Assembly (NCBI GenBank): GCA_903938815.1
Contig: CAJAES010000034.1
Coordinates: 1-64,000 of the forward strand
Direction of reading: 5' to 3'
Source of the DNA: an uncultured beta proteobacterium
Lineage (GTDB): Bacteria > Pseudomonadota > Gammaproteobacteria > Burkholderiales > Burkholderiaceae_C
DNA: 64,000 bases
Below are positions 19,688 through 28,695 of this stretch, one piece after another (the first letter of the stretch is position 1; each line of letters begins with the position of its first letter). A program made the position numbers and the translations under genes. A model generated the notes under the pieces. It searched no databases. It had not been told where the DNA came from and saw only the letters and a list, made by a program, of their open reading frames with translations.

Positions 19688-21052
19688 ATGCGCGCCGCAG
19701 CCGACCCCATCGTGGCCATCGCCAGTGCCCCCGGGCGCGGCGCGGTGGGCATCGTGCGTGCCTCGGGCCGCGAGCTTTCCGCGCTGATCCTGGCCGTCTG
19801 CGGCCGCACCCTCAAGCCGCGCCACGCACACTACGGCCCCTTTCTGGCGGCCGACGGCACGCCCATCGACCACGGCCTGGCGCTGCATTTCCCGGCGCCG
19901 CATTCCTACACAGGCGAGGAAGTGCTGGAACTGCAGGCGCACGGCGGCCCCGTGGTGCTGCAACTGCTGCTCGCGCGCTGCCTGCAGGCGCTGCCGCAGG
20001 CGCGGCTGGCCGAGCCGGGTGAGTTCACCGAGCGCGCCTTCCTCAACGACAAGCTCGACCTCGCCCAAGCCGAGGCCGTGGCCGACCTCATCGAGGCCAG
20101 CACCGAAGCGGCAGCCCGCTCGGCGGCCCGTGCGGTGGCGGGCGACTTCTCGCGCCGCATCGACGAGCTGTCCGGGCGCGTCGTCGGGCTGCGCATGCTG
20201 GTGGAAGCCACGCTCGATTTCCCGGAAGAGGAGATCGACTTCCTGCAGAAGGCCGGCGCCCGCGAGCGGCTGGCCGCGCTGCTGCCCGCGCTGGACGCGG
20301 TCACCGCCGGCGCGCGGCAGGGCGCCCTGCTGCGCGAAGGCCTGCGCGTCGTGCTGGCCGGCCAGCCCAACGTCGGCAAGAGCAGCCTGCTGAACGCCCT
20401 GGCCGGCGCCGAACTCGCCATCGTGACGCCCATCCCCGGCACCACGCGCGACCGCGTGGCCGAGACCATCCAGATCCAGGGCGTGCCCCTGCACATCACC
20501 GACACCGCCGGCCTGCGCGATGCGCACGAGGCCGCCGACGAGGTGGAGCGCATCGGTATGGCGCGCAGCTGGGAATCCATCCGCGACGCCGACGCGGTGG
20601 TCTTCCTGCACGACCTCACGCGGCGCGGCGAACCCGCCTACGAAGCGGCCGACGAACGCATCGCCGCCCAGCTGCCCTCAGCCGCCGTGCTGCATGTCTT
20701 CAACAAGGCCGACACCGTGGCGCCATCGGGCCTGCCCGAAGGCAGCATCGCGCTGTCGGCCCGCACCGGCGAAGGCCTGGAAGCGCTGCGCGCCGAACTG
20801 CTGCGCCGCGCCGGCTGGCAGGCGGCGCCGGAAGGTGTGGTGATCGCCCGCACGCGGCACCTGCGCGCGCTGGCCGAAGCGCGGGAACATCTGGTGACTG
20901 CCATCGCCCACGCCGACCAGCGCGACGCCGTGCTGGACCTGCTGGCCGAGGAACTGCGCCTGGCGCACCGGGCACTGCAGGCGATCACGGGTGAGTTCAG
21001 CGCGGATGATCTGCTGGGCGAGATCTTCGGGAAGTTCTGCATCGGGAAGTAG
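19688..21052 (+). CDS. mnmE: tRNA uridine-5-carboxymethylaminomethyl synthesis GTPase
   Basis: [39 protein letters not shown]-term [10 protein letters not shown]. Confidence 0.97.
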   Translation: MRAAADPIVAIASAPGRGAVGIVRASGRELSALILAVCGRTLKPRHAHYGPFLAADGTPIDHGLALHFPAPHSYTGEEVLELQAHGGPVVLQLLLARCLQALPQARLAEPGEFTERAFLNDKLDLAQAEAVADLIEASTEAAARSAARAVAGDFSRRIDELSGRVVGLRMLVEATLDFPEEEIDFLQKAGARERLAALLPALDAVTAGARQGALLREGLRVVLAGQPNVGKSSLLNALAGAELAIVTPIPGTTRDRVAETIQIQGVPLHITDTAGLRDAHEAADEVERIGMARSWESIRDADAVVFLHDLTRRGEPAYEAADERIAAQLPSAAVLHVFNKADTVAPSGLPEGSIALSARTGEGLEALRAELLRRAGWQAAPEGVVIARTRHLRALAEAREHLVTAIAHADQRDAVLDLLAEELRLAHRALQAITGEFSADDLLGEIFGKFCIGK

Positions 21053-21246
21053 CGTCGTCTCTTTGAGGGGCCGTCGTAACCCTCAGGGAGCGCGCCAAGA
21101 CCGGCAAGCCGCACATGGTTTGCCGCCTACGAATGCCGCGGTGTTGTTCAAGGGGCTGCAGACATTGGCTGGCGGCAGCGACTTGGTGATGCCAGGTGGC
21201 AACAGCCTGAGCAAGCCCCTCCCCCGCAAGGCCATCCCATCTGGCG

Positions 21247-21690
21247 CTAAAGCCATCCTTCGCGGCGAAGCCTGTCCTCCAGCTGCGCCACAAGTGCGCT
21301 GGCCTGGCGGATGCACTCGTTGAGCGCACCCGCGGTCACGGGATCGCCTTCATAGTCAGCCAGATTCCTTTGCTTGCGCAGACTGTCGAGCAGGGAAATG
21401 GTCCTGGCGTCCACGTCGAGGGTGTGAACCAGGCACCCGATGGCGGTCTGATGGTGCCCGGGGCTGCTCGTTGACGTCCGATAGCCGTGCAACAAGAGAC
21501 CGATATCGGCAGCGTAGCGAATGGCGGCATAGGCGCTCTCGAACCGCCCTTCATTGCTGATCTGGGTGATGGACGCATCCTTCAGACGAACGCGCGCGGT
21601 CTCGAGCATTCGGCGTCCCAGCTCTTTGGACACCGGGACGGTGTCAAGCTTGCGAACCTTGGCGAGGTTTGCCAGGGGCGTGGAGGTCAT
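21247..21690 (-). CDS. HEPN-domain-like protein (partner of the MNT protein)
   Basis: MTSTPLANLAKVRKLDTVPVSKELGRRMLETARVRLKDA...YAAIRYAADIGLLLHGYR...GHHQTAI...LRKQRNLADYEGDPV. All-helical HEPN-like; overlaps the 3' end of the upstream nucleotidyltransferase gene. Start assigned at 21690. Confidence 0.65.
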   Translation of the reverse strand: MTSTPLANLAKVRKLDTVPVSKELGRRMLETARVRLKDASITQISNEGRFESAYAAIRYAADIGLLLHGYRTSTSSPGHHQTAIGCLVHTLDVDARTISLLDSLRKQRNLADYEGDPVTAGALNECIRQASALVAQLEDRLRREGWL

Positions 21691-22273
21691 CGGCAGTACC
21701 AAAGAGGAAGATCTTGGGCTTGGACAGGATGTCCTTGATGAAGGCGGATGGCGCGAGGAGGCGCTCAGCCCATTCGTCTTCGGTGAAGACCTTCGGGTTG
21801 ATCTCGCGCCCAAGCTCGGCCTGCGCCGGGTACAGGGCATTCACGATGGCTCCGAACTCGGCGTCGCCGACGATCACGAGGTCCACGTCACTGGCCTCAC
21901 GCTCCGTTCCGCGAGCGACTGATCCGAAGACGAATGCGAACCGGATCTGGGGCCGCAGTGGCGCGAGCGCGGCTGCCAGAACATCTGCTAAGCCCACTGT
22001 TTTCTTCAGGAGCGAGCTCAGTTCGCTGAAGACCGGGCTGTTCTCATTGGCGGCGAAGTGCACCTGGTTGCCGACGCGGATCCTTTGGAGCAGGCCGGCG
22101 CGGTGCAGGCGGTCGAGCTCCTTGACCATGGTTCCTGCCGGGCTCCCCGTGAGTCGGGCGATCTCGCGCACGTGCAGTGGTCTGTCGGGATGCAGCAGCA
22201 GCAAGGACAGGGCCTTGCGACGGTTCTGCGCCGGGAAGAGCAGATGGGTCAGGCTGTCATCAGTTGCTTTCAC
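21644..22273 (-). CDS. HTH-fused minimal nucleotidyltransferase (MNT) protein
   Basis: Winged-HTH-like 'RPLHVREIARLTGSPAGTMVKELDRLHRAGLLQRIRVGNQVHF' followed by the MNT motif FVFGSVARGTEREASDVDLVIVGD. GTG start at 22273 (MKATDDSLTHLLFPAQN) preferred; the ORF extends to ATG 22348. Confidence 0.75.
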   Translation of the reverse strand: MKATDDSLTHLLFPAQNRRKALSLLLLHPDRPLHVREIARLTGSPAGTMVKELDRLHRAGLLQRIRVGNQVHFAANENSPVFSELSSLLKKTVGLADVLAAALAPLRPQIRFAFVFGSVARGTEREASDVDLVIVGDAEFGAIVNALYPAQAELGREINPKVFTEDEWAERLLAPSAFIKDILSKPKIFLFGTADDLHAPGKPRQGSQA

Positions 22274-22365
22274 GGCAACAAGTGTAGCTCTAGTGGCATC
22301 GACTAGCGCCGCGTGTGGCCCTTCTTGTCCGGCCCACAGGGCGATCACCGCCTGCTTTCGGCGTA

Positions 22366-22382
22366 GTTATACAGTGTATAAC
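22366..22382. promoter_or_regulatory. Perfect palindrome GTTATACA-G-TGTATAAC upstream of the HEPN-MNT pair (candidate operator)
   Basis: 8-bp perfect arms, 1-nt centre; upstream of both candidate starts (22348 and 22273). Confidence 0.55.
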
Positions 22383-22550
22383 TTGACCAAACGTAGCTCT
22401 GTAGGCTTCGATCGTTGTTTTGAAAGCTACGCTCGTAGTGACTGAGGCTACATTCTCCGGGCTCCGACGCTTGGCATCGCTGATTGACCGATGAAGCTGA
22501 AACCTCGAGCTGATGTCCAATCTGGATATGCTCGCCAGTAGGGCTACATT

Positions 22551-22596
22551 GTTAGTACGCTGACTAACAGATTCGTCGATCCTCAATTGATCGACG
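22551..22596. repeat. Two adjacent inverted repeats, GTTAGT-N6-ACTAAC and CGTCGATC-N7-GATCGACG
   Basis: Read directly: 22551-22568 and 22574-22596. Confidence 0.7.
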
Positions 22597-22679
22597 GAGC
22601 CTCATATGGTGAGCGCACACTCTCAAAATCGAGATCTTCCTTTAATGCCATTAATAGGCGCTGCCCTCCGCCCACGCTC

Positions 22680-23198
22680 ATGCTGCAGCGCCGATTCGAC
22701 ACCAACCGCCTGAGAGCGGTTCCGCCCGAAGCCGTGAGCGCACGCTCTTGCCCGCGCACCGAAGACCTGATCGCGGCCTGCCTGCGCGGCGCCGGGCCCG
22801 CAAACCGTGCCTGGGCCCGGCCGTTCGGCCCGGTCCGCATCGACCTGCCGTTCCGGATGCTGCAGACCGACAGCGCCGAGATCGCGCGCCGGGCCTGCCT
22901 GCAGCTGGACGGCAGCTGGGCGATGCAGGATGCCTCGGCCCTGGGTCGGCTGGCCGTGCGGGGCCGTGCGCTGCTGGCCGATGTGGCCTGGTGGCGCCCC
23001 TTGCAGGCCGATGATGTGTGGGATGCCGGCATCGCGCCGAGCGCTGCGGCGCTGCGTGGCTTCGAGCCGCGGCGCGCCACGCTGATCGTGCTGGAGGGTG
23101 AGCCCGACGAGGCGGGCCTGCAGGCGCTGGCCGAGATCGACGCGCGGGCGGGAAGCTTGCGCCGCGCGGTGCGCGTGCTGGTGGTTCAGGCGGGCTGA
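22680..23198 (+). CDS. Hypothetical protein
   Basis: Open frame from ATG 22680 (MLQRRFDTNRLRAVPPEAVSARSCPRTEDL...); convergent with the oxidoreductase, 13-bp 3' overlap. Confidence 0.5.
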   Translation: MLQRRFDTNRLRAVPPEAVSARSCPRTEDLIAACLRGAGPANRAWARPFGPVRIDLPFRMLQTDSAEIARRACLQLDGSWAMQDASALGRLAVRGRALLADVAWWRPLQADDVWDAGIAPSAAALRGFEPRRATLIVLEGEPDEAGLQALAEIDARAGSLRRAVRVLVVQAG

Positions 23199-24859
23199 GC
23201 CAGCCCCAGCATCCGGCGCGCCAGCGCCTCGGCCACTTCGATGCCGTCCACGCCCGCGGACATGATGCCGCCCGCGTAGCCGGCGCCTTCGCCTGCCGGG
23301 TACAGGCCGGTCACGTTCAGGCTCTGGTAATCCCGGCCGCGCGTGATGCGCAGGGGTGACGAGGTGCGTGTCTCCACGCCCGTCAGCAGCGCGTCGGGCA
23401 TGCCGAAGCCGGGGATCTGCCGGTCGAAGGCGGGCAGGGCCTCGCGCATGGCTTCCACCACGTAGGCGGGCAGCGCGGGCGGCTGGTGCTTGCCGGTGAG
23501 ATCGGTCAGGTGGACGCCGGGCTTGTAGGACGGCTCGACGCTGCCCAGCGCCGCAGACGGCTGGCGCTTGACGAAGTCGGCCAGCAGCTGCCCGGGTGCG
23601 TGGTACAGGCCACCGCCGAGCTCGAACGCGCGGCTTTCCCACTGGCGCTGGAAGGCGATGCCGTCCAGCGGGTTCACGGGGCCTTCGCTGGCACCGTCCT
23701 GCCGGTAGTCCTGCGGGCTGATGCCCACCACGATGCCGGCGTTGGCGTTGCGCTCGTTGCGCGAATACTGGCTCATGCCGTTGGTGACCACGCGCCCGGT
23801 CTCGGACGTGGCCGCCACCACGGTGCCGCCCGGGCACATGCAGAAGCTGTAGACCGAGCGGCCGTTGCGCGCGTGGTGCACCAGCCGGTAGTCGGCCGCA
23901 CCCAGCAGCGGGTGGCCCGCGCTGGGCCCGAAGCGGGCACGGTCGATCACGCCCTGCGGGTGCTCGATGCGCACGCCGATGGAGAACGGCTTGGCTTCCA
24001 TGTACACGCCGCGCTCGTGCAGCATCGCGAAGGTGTCGCGCGCGCTGTGGCCCAGGGCCAGCACCACGTGGTCGGCGTCGATCTGCTCGCCCGATGCCAG
24101 CGTGAGCCCGCGCACCTGGCCGGCTTCGATGCGCAGGTCGGTCACGCGCTGGCCGAAGCGGATCTCGCCGCCCAGGCTCTCGATCTCGGCGCGCATCTTC
24201 TCGATCATGCCCACCAGGCGGAAGGTGCCGATGTGGGGCTTGCTGACGTACAGGATCTCGTCGGGCGCGCCGGCCTTGACGAACTCGTCCAGCACCTTGC
24301 GCGTGAGGTGGCGCGGGTCGCTGATCTGGCTCCAGAGCTTGCCGTCCGAGAACGTGCCGGCCCCGCCTTCGCCGAACTGCACGTTCGATTCCGGGTCGAG
24401 CACGCCCTGGCGCCACAGGCCCCAGGTGTCCTTGGTGCGTTCACGCACGGCGCGGCCTCGCTCCAGCACGAGCGGGCGCAGGCCCATCTGGGCCAGGACC
24501 AGGGCCGCGAAGAGCCCGCAGGGCCCGAAACCGATGACGATCGGGCGCGCGCGGCCCGCCGCGTGGAAGTCGGCGGGTGCATGCCCGATGAACCGGTAGC
24601 GGGTGTCCGGGCTCGGCCGGATCTGCCGGTCGGCGGCCACGCGGGCCGCCACGGCGGATTCGACGGTGGCGTCGGACAGCTCGCAGTCGACCGTATAGCT
24701 GAGCACGATGGCCGTCTTCTTGCGGGCGTCGTAGCCGCGCTTGAAGACGGTGAACTGTTTCAGCTCACGGTCGGCGATACCCAGGCGCGCCACGATGGCG
24801 GCGCGCAGCGCGGGCTCGGGGTGGTCGAGCGGCAGCCGCAGCTCGGTGATGCGCAGCAT
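23186..24859 (-). CDS. NAD(P)/FAD-dependent oxidoreductase (COG2509-like)
   Basis: PIVIGFGPCGLFAALVLAQMGLRPLVLERG; GGAGTFSDGKLWSQISD; GLYPAGEGAGYAGGIMSAGVDGIEVAEA. Confidence 0.88.
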   Translation of the reverse strand: MLRITELRLPLDHPEPALRAAIVARLGIADRELKQFTVFKRGYDARKKTAIVLSYTVDCELSDATVESAVAARVAADRQIRPSPDTRYRFIGHAPADFHAAGRARPIVIGFGPCGLFAALVLAQMGLRPLVLERGRAVRERTKDTWGLWRQGVLDPESNVQFGEGGAGTFSDGKLWSQISDPRHLTRKVLDEFVKAGAPDEILYVSKPHIGTFRLVGMIEKMRAEIESLGGEIRFGQRVTDLRIEAGQVRGLTLASGEQIDADHVVLALGHSARDTFAMLHERGVYMEAKPFSIGVRIEHPQGVIDRARFGPSAGHPLLGAADYRLVHHARNGRSVYSFCMCPGGTVVAATSETGRVVTNGMSQYSRNERNANAGIVVGISPQDYRQDGASEGPVNPLDGIAFQRQWESRAFELGGGLYHAPGQLLADFVKRQPSAALGSVEPSYKPGVHLTDLTGKHQPPALPAYVVEAMREALPAFDRQIPGFGMPDALLTGVETRTSSPLRITRGRDYQSLNVTGLYPAGEGAGYAGGIMSAGVDGIEVAEALARRMLGLAQPA

Positions 24860-24927
24860 GGCGTGGCCGGCTGTCGCAGGGGGATCAGCGGCCGTTCAAC
24901 GGCCGCAAAGCCGCCGAACAGTGCCGA

Positions 24928-25086
24928 TCAGCCGCCCTTGCTGGGGCGCTTGCCCGGGTTCTTCTTGCTGCGGGTGTGCGAGCCGCGCTCCAGGCTGACG
25001 CGCTGGCCGCCGCCCAGGGCGACACGGGAGCCCGGCAGCGGAGGGGTTGCGCGGCGGTCGGCTTCGGTCTTGATCTTGTTGCCCAT
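24928..25086 (-). CDS. Small basic hypothetical protein (52 aa)
   Basis: MGNKIKTEADRRATPPLPGSRVALGGGQRVSLERGSHTRSKKNPGKRPSKGG; in-frame ATG at 25086 inside the track ORF 24928..25185. Confidence 0.5.
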   Translation of the reverse strand: MGNKIKTEADRRATPPLPGSRVALGGGQRVSLERGSHTRSKKNPGKRPSKGG

Positions 25087-25121
25087 GATCGGCTGTCCTG
25101 TGAAAATTCGGGAATCGAGGA

Positions 25122-26441
25122 TTAGGCCACAAGTGCCTCGTCCTGGCACATCAAGGCCGACCAGACGGCTTCGGTGCACCCGCAATCCAGGAACTTTGCC
25201 TTCAGCGCGGCGTCGTCGATGGGCCGCGTGGCGTGGCCCAGAGCGCGGTGCACGGGCTCGGCGTCCAGCAGGGTGCCGTCGTCCAGCTGAACGCGCAGCA
25301 GGTCGGCGGGCGAGAAGAGCGGCTCCTCTGCGTCCTGCGTGGACAGGGGCTCCACCTGCACCCGGCGCAGGAGGGCCTGCACCTCGGGCGCGTTCACGGC
25401 GGCGTCGGTCAGCTCGGCCAGGCCGAGGCGGCCGTTCAGCAGCGCGCAGGCCAGCGCGTACTCGGCACTGAACTTGGCGTCCAGCCCCGTCACGGGCCGC
25501 GAGGAGCGCAGCATCGCGGCCTGCAGGCGGCCCATCGCGATGGTGACGCGCTCGATGCGGTGCAGGCGGCCCTGCAGCCGAGGGCGCAGCGAGAGGGCTG
25601 CGTCCACGGCGCGGTGCAGCGCGTAACAGACCGGGTAGCGCTTGATGTTCAGGCCCTGGCGCAGGATCTGCCAGGGCGTGCCGGCCCGGCAGGCGCCGTC
25701 CAGCCGCACCCGGCCCGCCGGCGACAGCGCCGCCAGGAAGCCGCGCGGGCTCTCCAGCGCGTCGGGCGACGAGGTGACCCCGCGCTCGGCGAGGCCCGCG
25801 GCCAGCAGGCCGTTGCGTGCGGCCCAGCCCACCTGCAGCGGCTTCGTCATGGAGCCGAAGTTGGCCACCAGACCGCCCGCCATCGATGCCGCGATGCCCA
25901 GCGCCTGCGCCGCGCGGTGGGGGTCCAGGCGGCGCAGGTGGGCGGACGCCGCGGCGCAGGCCACGGTGCCGAACACGGCTGTGGGATGCCAGCCCTTGCC
26001 GTGGTGCTTGTCTGCATCGCGGAAGATGAGTTCGGCCCAGGTCTCGTAGCCGGCCACGTAGGCCGCGACGGCCTCGCCCCAGGTGGCGCCCAGGCGCTGC
26101 GCCTCGGCCAGCACCGCCGGCGCCAGCACCACGCTGGGGTGGCCGTCGAGGCCGGTGTCGTCGTAGTCCAGTGCATGCGCCGCGGTGGCGTTCACGAAGG
26201 CCGCATCGGGTGCGGCGGCCCGCCCCCGGTCGCCCAGCACGGCCGCTTCGCCGCTGGCGCCGACCGTGACCATGGCCAGCGCGTGGCCCGTCACCGGCTC
26301 ATCGCGGCCGGCGTAGAGCACGCCCACGCAGTCGGCGATGCCGCGCCGCACGGTGCGGCGCGCCTCCGCCGGCACGTCCGACGGCCGAAGCCCTGCGATG
26401 AACGCGCCGAGCGAGGCGGTGAGGCCGTCCATGCCGTTCAT
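25122..26441 (-). CDS. MmgE/PrpD family protein
   Basis: LTASLGAFIAGLRPSDVPAEARRTVRRGIADCVGVLYAGRDEPV; NATAAHALDYDDTGLDGHPSVVLAPAVLAEAQ. Confidence 0.88.
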   Translation of the reverse strand: MNGMDGLTASLGAFIAGLRPSDVPAEARRTVRRGIADCVGVLYAGRDEPVTGHALAMVTVGASGEAAVLGDRGRAAAPDAAFVNATAAHALDYDDTGLDGHPSVVLAPAVLAEAQRLGATWGEAVAAYVAGYETWAELIFRDADKHHGKGWHPTAVFGTVACAAASAHLRRLDPHRAAQALGIAASMAGGLVANFGSMTKPLQVGWAARNGLLAAGLAERGVTSSPDALESPRGFLAALSPAGRVRLDGACRAGTPWQILRQGLNIKRYPVCYALHRAVDAALSLRPRLQGRLHRIERVTIAMGRLQAAMLRSSRPVTGLDAKFSAEYALACALLNGRLGLAELTDAAVNAPEVQALLRRVQVEPLSTQDAEEPLFSPADLLRVQLDDGTLLDAEPVHRALGHATRPIDDAALKAKFLDCGCTEAVWSALMCQDEALVA

Positions 26442-26443
26442 CT

Positions 26444-26598
26444 CAGTCCCGCCCGGCCGTTCCGAAGGGACTGAGCGCCCCCGAGGGGGGTAGCGAACGG
26501 AGTGAGCTTGGGGGTTTTATGCAGTCCCGCCCGGCCGTTCCGAAGGGACTGAGCGCCCCCGCGGGGGGTAGCGAACGGAGTGAGCTTGGGGGTCTCAT
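26444..26598. repeat. Tandem duplication (78-bp period, two copies) of a GC-hairpin intercistronic repeat
   Basis: cagtcccgcccggccgttccgaagggactgagcgcccccg(a/c)ggggggtagcgaacggagtgagcttgggggt present twice (from 26444 and from 26522). Confidence 0.92.
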
Positions 26599-26599
26599 C

Positions 26600-27775
26600 T
26601 CAGTAGCTGCGCGGCAGCCCGAGCACGTGCTCGGCGATGTAGGACAGGATCAGGTTGGTGGAGATGGGCGCGGTGCGCTGCACGCGGGCCTCGCGCCACT
26701 TGCGCTCGATGTCGTACTCGCGGGCGTAGGCGAAGCCGCCGTGGGTCTGCATGCAGGCCTCGCCCGCTTCCCAGGCGGCCTCGGCGCTGAGCAGCTTGCC
26801 GAGGTTGGCCTCCTCGCCGCAGGGCAGGCCGGCCTCGAAGGCGGCGGCCGCGCGGCGCAGCATCAGCTCCGCCGCCTGCGCCTGCGCGTAGGCCTTGGCG
26901 ATGGGGAACTGGATGCCCTGGTTCTGCCCGATGGGGCGGCCGAACACCACGCGCTCGTTGGCGTACTTCACGGCCGTGCGCACGAACCACTTGGCGTCGC
27001 CGATGGACTCGTGCGAGACCAATATGCGCTCGGCGTTCATGCCGTCCATGATGTGGCGCAGGCCCTGGCCTTCGGTGCCCACCAGCGTGTCGGCGGGGAT
27101 GCGCAGGTTGTCGAAGAAGACTTCGGTGGTGTTGTGGTTGATCATCGCCTTGATGGGGCGGATGGTCATGCCGTTGCCGACGGCCTCGCGCATGTCGACC
27201 AGGAAGACCGACAGACCTTCGGTGCGCTTCTTCACCTGCTCCAGCGGCGTGGTGCGCGCCAGCAGCAGCATCAGGTCGGAGTACAGGGCGCGCGATGTCC
27301 AGATCTTCTGGCCGTTGACGACGTAGTGGTCGCCGTCGCGCACGGCGCGCGTCTTGAGCTGCGTGGTGTCGGTGCCGCTGGTGGGCTCGGTCACGCCGAA
27401 GGCCTGCAGGCGCAGCCGGCCGGCCGCGATCTCGGGCAGGTACTTCGCCTTCTGGGCGGGGCTGCCGTGGCGCAGCACGGTGCCCATGGTGTACATCTGG
27501 GCATGTGTGGCGCCGGCATTGCCGCCGCAGGCATGCACTTCTTCCAGGATGACGCCGGCCGCGCGCAGCGGCAGGCCCGCGCCGCCGAATTCCTCGGGGA
27601 TCAGGGCGGACAGGAATCCGGCGTCGGTCATGGCCTGCACGAATTCGCTCGGGTAGGCCTCGCGCTCGTCGAGCTCGCGCCAGTAGGCGCCGGGGAAGTC
27701 GGCGCAGATGCGGCGCACGCCCTCGCGGATCTCGGGGAAATCCTCGCCGAGGGTCATGGTCAGGGGTTCGGTCAT
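26600..27775 (-). CDS. Acyl-CoA dehydrogenase
   Basis: FGVTEPTSGTDTTQLKTRA; YVVNGQKIWTSRA; MQTHGGFAYAREYDIERKWREARV. Confidence 0.93.
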   Translation of the reverse strand: MTEPLTMTLGEDFPEIREGVRRICADFPGAYWRELDEREAYPSEFVQAMTDAGFLSALIPEEFGGAGLPLRAAGVILEEVHACGGNAGATHAQMYTMGTVLRHGSPAQKAKYLPEIAAGRLRLQAFGVTEPTSGTDTTQLKTRAVRDGDHYVVNGQKIWTSRALYSDLMLLLARTTPLEQVKKRTEGLSVFLVDMREAVGNGMTIRPIKAMINHNTTEVFFDNLRIPADTLVGTEGQGLRHIMDGMNAERILVSHESIGDAKWFVRTAVKYANERVVFGRPIGQNQGIQFPIAKAYAQAQAAELMLRRAAAAFEAGLPCGEEANLGKLLSAEAAWEAGEACMQTHGGFAYAREYDIERKWREARVQRTAPISTNLILSYIAEHVLGLPRSY

Positions 27776-28695
27776 GCGGGTACGAAGCCAGTGGGAAGGC
27801 CGGCGCGCGCGAGCGCACCGGACAGGGCGCCCGCGCCGAGCGCGCGGGCCGGGATCTCGCGCACGGCGAGCAGGCGGGTGAGGTCGACGCCGGTCTTCAG
27901 GCCCATGCCTTCGAGCAGGAAGACGAGGTCTTCCATGACGATGTTGCCGCTGGCGCCAGGCGCGTGCGGGCAGCCGCCCAGGCCGCCCAGCGAGGCGTCG
28001 AAGTGGCGGATGCCGCAGTCCAGCGCGGCGGCCACGTTGGCCAGGCCGGTGCCGCGCGTGTCGTGGAAGTGCGCGGCCACGGGGATGCTGCCGGTCTCGG
28101 CCAGCACGGCCTTGAAGACCTCGCGCACCTGCGTGGGCGTGGCGTAGCCCAGCGTGTCGGCGATCATGATCTCGTCAGCGCCCATCGCGGCCAGTTCGGC
28201 GGCGCAGCGGCGCACCTCGTCCACGGCGATGCGGCCTTCGTAGGAGCAGCCGAGGGCCGTTGACAGCCCCGAGGCCAGCGTGACGCGGCCTTTCAGTCCT
28301 GCTGCGTCGCGCGCGGCCACGATGCGCGCGAAGTCCTCCATCGAGGCCTCGCGCTCGCGGCGCACGTTCCTCAGGTTGTGCGTGCGGCTGACCGAGACCA
28401 CGTAGTCGAGCTTGGGCACGCCCAGCGCGAAGCCGCGTTCGGCGCCCTTCAGGTTCGGGATCAGGGCCACCACGTTCAGGCCCGGCAGGGCCATCGCGCC
28501 GCGCACCACTTCCTCGGCATCGCCGAACTGCGGAATCAGCCGCGGCGGCACGAAGGACGTGACCTCGATCTCGCGCACCCCGGCGGCGAACTCGGCCGCG
28601 ATCCACGCGAGCTTGTCCGCCGTCGGCATGAAGGTGGAGGTCATCTGCAAGCCGTCGCGCAGACCGACCTCGCGCACATGGACGTCGATGTTCAT
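27772..28695 (-). CDS. Hydroxymethylglutaryl-CoA lyase-like protein
   Basis: MNIDVHVREVGLRDGLQ; GCSYEGRIAVDEV; AHFHDTRGTGLANVAAALDCGIRHFDASLGGLGGCPHAPGASGN. Confidence 0.88.
   Translation of the reverse strand: MNIDVHVREVGLRDGLQMTSTFMPTADKLAWIAAEFAAGVREIEVTSFVPPRLIPQFGDAEEVVRGAMALPGLNVVALIPNLKGAERGFALGVPKLDYVVSVSRTHNLRNVRREREASMEDFARIVAARDAAGLKGRVTLASGLSTALGCSYEGRIAVDEVRRCAAELAAMGADEIMIADTLGYATPTQVREVFKAVLAETGSIPVAAHFHDTRGTGLANVAAALDCGIRHFDASLGGLGGCPHAPGASGNIVMEDLVFLLEGMGLKTGVDLTRLLAVREIPARALGAGALSGALARAGLPTGFVPA

Noticed and set aside
21053-21246. Possible small gene or tRNA remnant after mnmE
   Set aside because: No tRNA cloverleaf or conserved ORF recognised; could be a decayed element but unsupported by reading alone.
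22623-25471. Long alternative-frame ORFs (22623..24416 minus, 23486..25471 plus) over the FAD oxidoreductase
   Set aside because: Overlap a convincing oxidoreductase in other frames; composition typical of GC-rich shadow ORFs.
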